64,000 bases of DNA. Origin: Streptomyces sp. NBC_00224. Its GTDB lineage: Bacteria; Actinomycetota; Actinomycetes; Streptomycetales; Streptomycetaceae. The stretch's first letter is position 1. The number at the start of each line of letters is the position of its first letter. The notes under the pieces are model-generated. The model ran no database searches. It worked only from the letters and a program-made list of their open reading frames with translations, and was not told the origin of the DNA. Made by a program: the position numbers and the translations under genes. Location of the stretch: assembly GCF_041435195.1 (NCBI RefSeq), contig NZ_CP108106.1, positions 1,116,001 to 1,180,000 of the forward strand, read 5' to 3'. This document shows positions 61,574-64,000 of the stretch, in pieces.

Positions 61574-63130
61574 TCAGGGCAGGACGGCGTCGGCTCTGCC
61601 CGCGCGCAGTGCCTGCGCGACGATGGTCAGGGTCGGATTGACGGCCGCGGACGAGGGGAAGAACCCGCCGTCGACGACGAACAGGTTGCGCACCTCGTGG
61701 CTGCGGCAGTAGGGGTCGAGCACCGAGCGGGCGGGGTCGTGACCGGCGACGGTCGTGCCGCACTGGTGGCCGGTGTGCTCGACGCCCATGCGGTGGGTGA
61801 GGACGAGCGGGTAGCCGGCACGGCGCATCATCCGCGCCCCTTCACGCACCAGACGCCGGTGGGCACGGGCGTTGACGGGGTGCCAGTCGAGGGTGACTCC
61901 TCCCCCGGGCCCGAGCAGGACCCGGTTGTCCGGGCGGGGCAGGTCCTCCGAGATGAGCCACCAGTCGACGCTGTGGGCGGCAAGCCCGCCCAGGACGCGG
62001 CGGGGCACGCGCGGGTGCGCGGTCGCCATGGCGGCGGGGTGGACCTTGCCCATCAACTGGAGGTTGCCCAGCGGGTGGGGGGTGTGGGCGCCGGCCCGGT
62101 AGAAGTCGTTGACGGCGAGGGTCTTCTGGAAGACCGCCGGGTTGCGATGGCGGGGGTCGACGGCCATCAGCATGCTGTTGTGGTGCAGCATCAGGTTGCG
62201 CCCCACCAGACCGCTGCCGTTGGCGAGCCCCGCGGGGTGGGCGCTGTTCGCCGAACGCAGCAGCAGCGCCGCGGAGTTGACGGCCCCGCAGGAGACGATG
62301 ACGGTGCCGGCGGTGAGGGTGATCCGGTGGCCGTTCCTGGTGGCCTCGACGGTGGTGACCGTGCGCCCGGACGGGTCGGTGCGCAGCCGGGAGACATACG
62401 TGTGGGTGAGCAGCCGGACCGACGGCGTACGCAGGGCGGGCCGCAGGGCGCGGGTCTCCGCGTCGCTCTTGGCGCCGACGCGGCACGGGAAGCCGTCGCA
62501 GGTGCCGCAGCGCACACACGCCCCGCCGTCGGCCAGATCGACGCCGAGTTCCAGCGGATGGGGGTGGAGCCCCTGGGCGCGCAGTCGCTGCTCCAGCTCC
62601 GCGATGCGGGGCGCGTGGGCGACGGGCGGGTGGGGGTAGGGGCCGGAGCGGCCCGGCTCCGTGGGGTCGTGGCCGCACTGGCCGTGCACCCGGTAGAGGC
62701 GCTCGGCCTCGGCGTAGAACGGCTCCAGGTCGGCGTAGCCGAAGGGCCAGGCCGGGGAGGTGCCGTCCAGATGCTCGACCGGCTCGAAGTCGCTCTCGCG
62801 CAGCCGGGGCAGGCTCGCCCCGTAGACCTTGGTGGTGCCGCCGACGTAGTAGTGGGCGGCGGGGGTGAAGGCCGTGCCGCCGGTGGTGTGCCAGGTCTCG
62901 GCGTTGCGGTAGCGGCCGTCACCGAAGACGGCTTCCGGCGACCAGTTGGCCTCCTCGCGGGGGAGGAAGCCGCCGCGTTCGACGACCAGGACGCGGGCGC
63001 CGGTCCCGGCGAGGGCCCAGGCGACGGTCGCTCCCCCGGCGCCGGAGCCGATCACGACGACGTCGGCGTCGTAGCGGGTGGCGTCGTGCCGGACCACTGG
63101 TGAGGTGCCCGGTCCCCAGATGCCGGTCAT
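61574..63130 (-). CDS. GMC family FAD-dependent oxidoreductase
   Basis: A 518-aa flavoenzyme oxidising alcohols or sugar-like substrates. The FAD dinucleotide motif VVVIGSGAGGATVAWALA begins at about 22. Other GMC marks are VGGTTKVYGASLPRL, CGAVNSAALLLRSANS and a C-terminal NLFVVDGGFFPSSAAVNPTL. The cysteine cluster CVRCGTCDGFPCRVGAKSDA (about 205) is typical of the cholesterol-oxidase-like/glucose-methanol-choline branch seen in catabolic operons. ATG 63130 follows GGAGGAGGGAC and overlaps the VOC gene stop (ATGA). Confidence 0.9.
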   Translation of the reverse strand: MTGIWGPGTSPVVRHDATRYDADVVVIGSGAGGATVAWALAGTGARVLVVERGGFLPREEANWSPEAVFGDGRYRNAETWHTTGGTAFTPAAHYYVGGTTKVYGASLPRLRESDFEPVEHLDGTSPAWPFGYADLEPFYAEAERLYRVHGQCGHDPTEPGRSGPYPHPPVAHAPRIAELEQRLRAQGLHPHPLELGVDLADGGACVRCGTCDGFPCRVGAKSDAETRALRPALRTPSVRLLTHTYVSRLRTDPSGRTVTTVEATRNGHRITLTAGTVIVSCGAVNSAALLLRSANSAHPAGLANGSGLVGRNLMLHHNSMLMAVDPRHRNPAVFQKTLAVNDFYRAGAHTPHPLGNLQLMGKVHPAAMATAHPRVPRRVLGGLAAHSVDWWLISEDLPRPDNRVLLGPGGGVTLDWHPVNARAHRRLVREGARMMRRAGYPLVLTHRMGVEHTGHQCGTTVAGHDPARSVLDPYCRSHEVRNLFVVDGGFFPSSAAVNPTLTIVAQALRAGRADAVLP

Positions 63131-63699
63131 GTCCCTCCTCCTTCGTGCGGCGCCCGCGGTTGGTAGAGGCGTACGGCGGTGTGCTCCTGGTAGGGCTGGC
63201 GGTCCGGGGCGTGGACGAGTTCGAGGTGCAGGCCCCACGGGGTGGTGAGGTACACCCACCGGGTGCCGCGGATGGGGCCTTCGCCGACCTCTTCCGGCTC
63301 ACCGAGCATCCGTACACCCGGTGTGGCGGTGAGGTGCCGGACGGAGGCGTCGAAGTCGTCCGTCCACAGGGCCAGGTGGTGACCGCCCACGTCGCTGTTG
63401 CTGGGCACCTGTCGGCGTCGGCCGGGGCCGGTGTACTCGAAGAGTTCGAGGTTGAGGGTGGGCCCGAGGCGCAGCATGGAGATGTGGGCGGTGGCCCGGG
63501 GGTCGACGCCGAGCTGCCGTTGCATCCAGTCGTCGTCGGCGGCGATCGGCCCGGTGCGGTAGGCCTCCTCGGCGCCCAGCACCTCGGTGAAGAAGGCGAC
63601 CGCCTCGTCGAGGTCTGGCACGGTGAAGGCGATGTGGTGGACGCCGCGCAAGCCGGGGGCGAGCGAAGTGGTGGCTGTGGTCGGGGCGTTGGTGGTCAT
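63127..63699 (-). CDS. VOC superfamily protein (glyoxalase/dioxygenase-like)
   Basis: A 190-aa single-chain VOC protein: LRGVHHIAFTVPDLDEAVAF with first His ligand, LNLELFEYTGP with Glu, VGGHHLALWTDDFDASVRHL with His, and GLHLELVHAP with Glu. All four metal ligands of a glyoxalase-like fold are present. It may isomerise, epimerise or cleave a metabolite of the operon. ATG 63699 follows AAGGA and overlaps the cupin stop; its stop overlaps the GMC start. Confidence 0.9.
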   Translation of the reverse strand: MTTNAPTTATTSLAPGLRGVHHIAFTVPDLDEAVAFFTEVLGAEEAYRTGPIAADDDWMQRQLGVDPRATAHISMLRLGPTLNLELFEYTGPGRRRQVPSNSDVGGHHLALWTDDFDASVRHLTATPGVRMLGEPEEVGEGPIRGTRWVYLTTPWGLHLELVHAPDRQPYQEHTAVRLYQPRAPHEGGGT

Positions 63700-64000
63700 G
63701 TCCGGTCCTTGGTCATGTCGGGGGTACGGGGTGGGAGGTGGCGGGTGACGGCCGTGGGTGTCACGGTCAGGCACAGCAGTTCGGCGCCTTCCGGTCCGGC
63801 CCGCAGGATGACGTCCTGCGCCGCGCGGGCCAGGAGCAGATCGTCGTCGCCGAGCTCGGCGCCGGTGGGCGGGGCGCCGGTCCAGCGGGCGGTGAGCGGG
63901 CCGCGCAGGACGTACCAGGCCGTTTCGGCGTCGGCCCGGCCGACGAGGTCGTAGTGCGCGTGGGGCGCCAGGCTCACCCGGTCGACGGCCTCGCACTCGC
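63696..64000 (-). CDS. Cupin-like protein, C-terminal part (partial)
   Basis: The frame is open to the right window edge, so the true start is beyond 64000; the visible 101 codons begin ECEAVDRVSLAPHAHYDLVG. ETAWYVLRGPLTARW, ELGDDDLLLARAAQDVILRA and LLCLTVTP fit a cupin barrel strand order. The Met at 63977 is unlikely to be the start because the barrel begins before it. It is the upstream neighbour in the VOC/GMC/dioxygenase operon (ATGA overlap with the VOC gene). Confidence 0.7.
   Translation of the reverse strand, partial: ECEAVDRVSLAPHAHYDLVGRADAETAWYVLRGPLTARWTGAPPTGAELGDDDLLLARAAQDVILRAGPEGAELLCLTVTPTAVTRHLPPRTPDMTKDRT

Overview
The window is high-GC actinobacterial DNA, almost certainly from a Streptomyces. 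The evidence is the G/C-ending codon use, frequent GTG starts with ATGA/GTGA stop-start overlaps, a chaplin gene (43599-43841), a mycothiol-dependent maleylpyruvate isomerase-type enzyme, and TTA codons confined to a few accessory genes, which is the bldA signature. No rRNA, tRNA, CRISPR array, transposase, integrase or phage gene was seen.

Layout. (1) 1-4.5 kb: the front of a minus-strand polyketide operon, with an iterative-type PKS (KS-AT-DH-ACP, no KR) followed by the first codons of another gene cut by the window edge. (2) 4.5-8.9 kb: divergent secreted galactosidases (GH35 minus, GH27 plus), each with a ricin-type lectin tail. They share a promoter region with a perfect palindrome on the GH27 -35 box. 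(3) 9-16 kb: oxidoreductases, a betaine-type methyltransferase, a LysR regulator divergent from a quinone-oxidoreductase/hydrolase pair, and an aldo-keto reductase behind a MerR-type 19-bp-spacer promoter. (4) 16.1-21.7 kb: two large unassigned cytoplasmic-looking proteins in one operon (1081 aa with coiled coils; 768 aa with an OmpA-like C-terminus). (5) 21.8-28.4 kb: a MacB-like efflux operon (lipoprotein, HlyD-like protein, ATPase, permease) divergent from a response regulator, sensor kinase and GerMN-like lipoprotein. (6) 28.5-36.3 kb: a beta-lactamase-fold protein lacking its catalytic Lys, a DUF3592 protein, a decayed Mrr nuclease, and a TetR-controlled FAH/thiolase/acyl-CoA ligase/cyclase catabolic operon. 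(7) 36.5-43 kb: a compact biosynthetic locus of LuxR-type regulator, PKS and crotonyl-CoA carboxylase/reductase. The PKS dehydratase fold has lost both catalytic residues, and regulator and PKS carry TTA codons. (8) 43-48.4 kb: VOC protein, chaplin, acetyltransferases, a TetR regulator, an LtrA-like membrane protein. (9) 48.5-53.1 kb: a tightly overlapped operon with a possible small peptide, a PEP-utilising dikinase-like enzyme (two TTA codons), a membrane protein, a DUF2243 protein and a CtaG-like protein (one TTA). (10) 53.1-57.7 kb: a Tat-exported ETX/MTX2-like pore-forming-fold protein with a DosR/DevR-type box upstream, a leader-peptide-like ORF, a hydrolase with Thr in place of the nucleophile Ser, and a type-B carboxylesterase. 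(11) 57.8-64 kb: a NarL-type two-component system and a minus-strand aromatic/alcohol oxidation operon (partial cupin, VOC protein, GMC oxidoreductase, extradiol dioxygenase).

How the genes work together. The CCR at 41.7 kb probably supplies a substituted malonyl-CoA to the adjacent PKS, whose AT has an atypical AASH motif in place of HAFH or YASH. The first PKS must borrow its ketoreductase from outside the window. The lipoprotein/HlyD/ABC operon is probably controlled by the divergent two-component system. The two galactosidases jointly attack extracellular alpha- and beta-galactosides. All assignments come from reading translations and motifs by eye; no database search was run.
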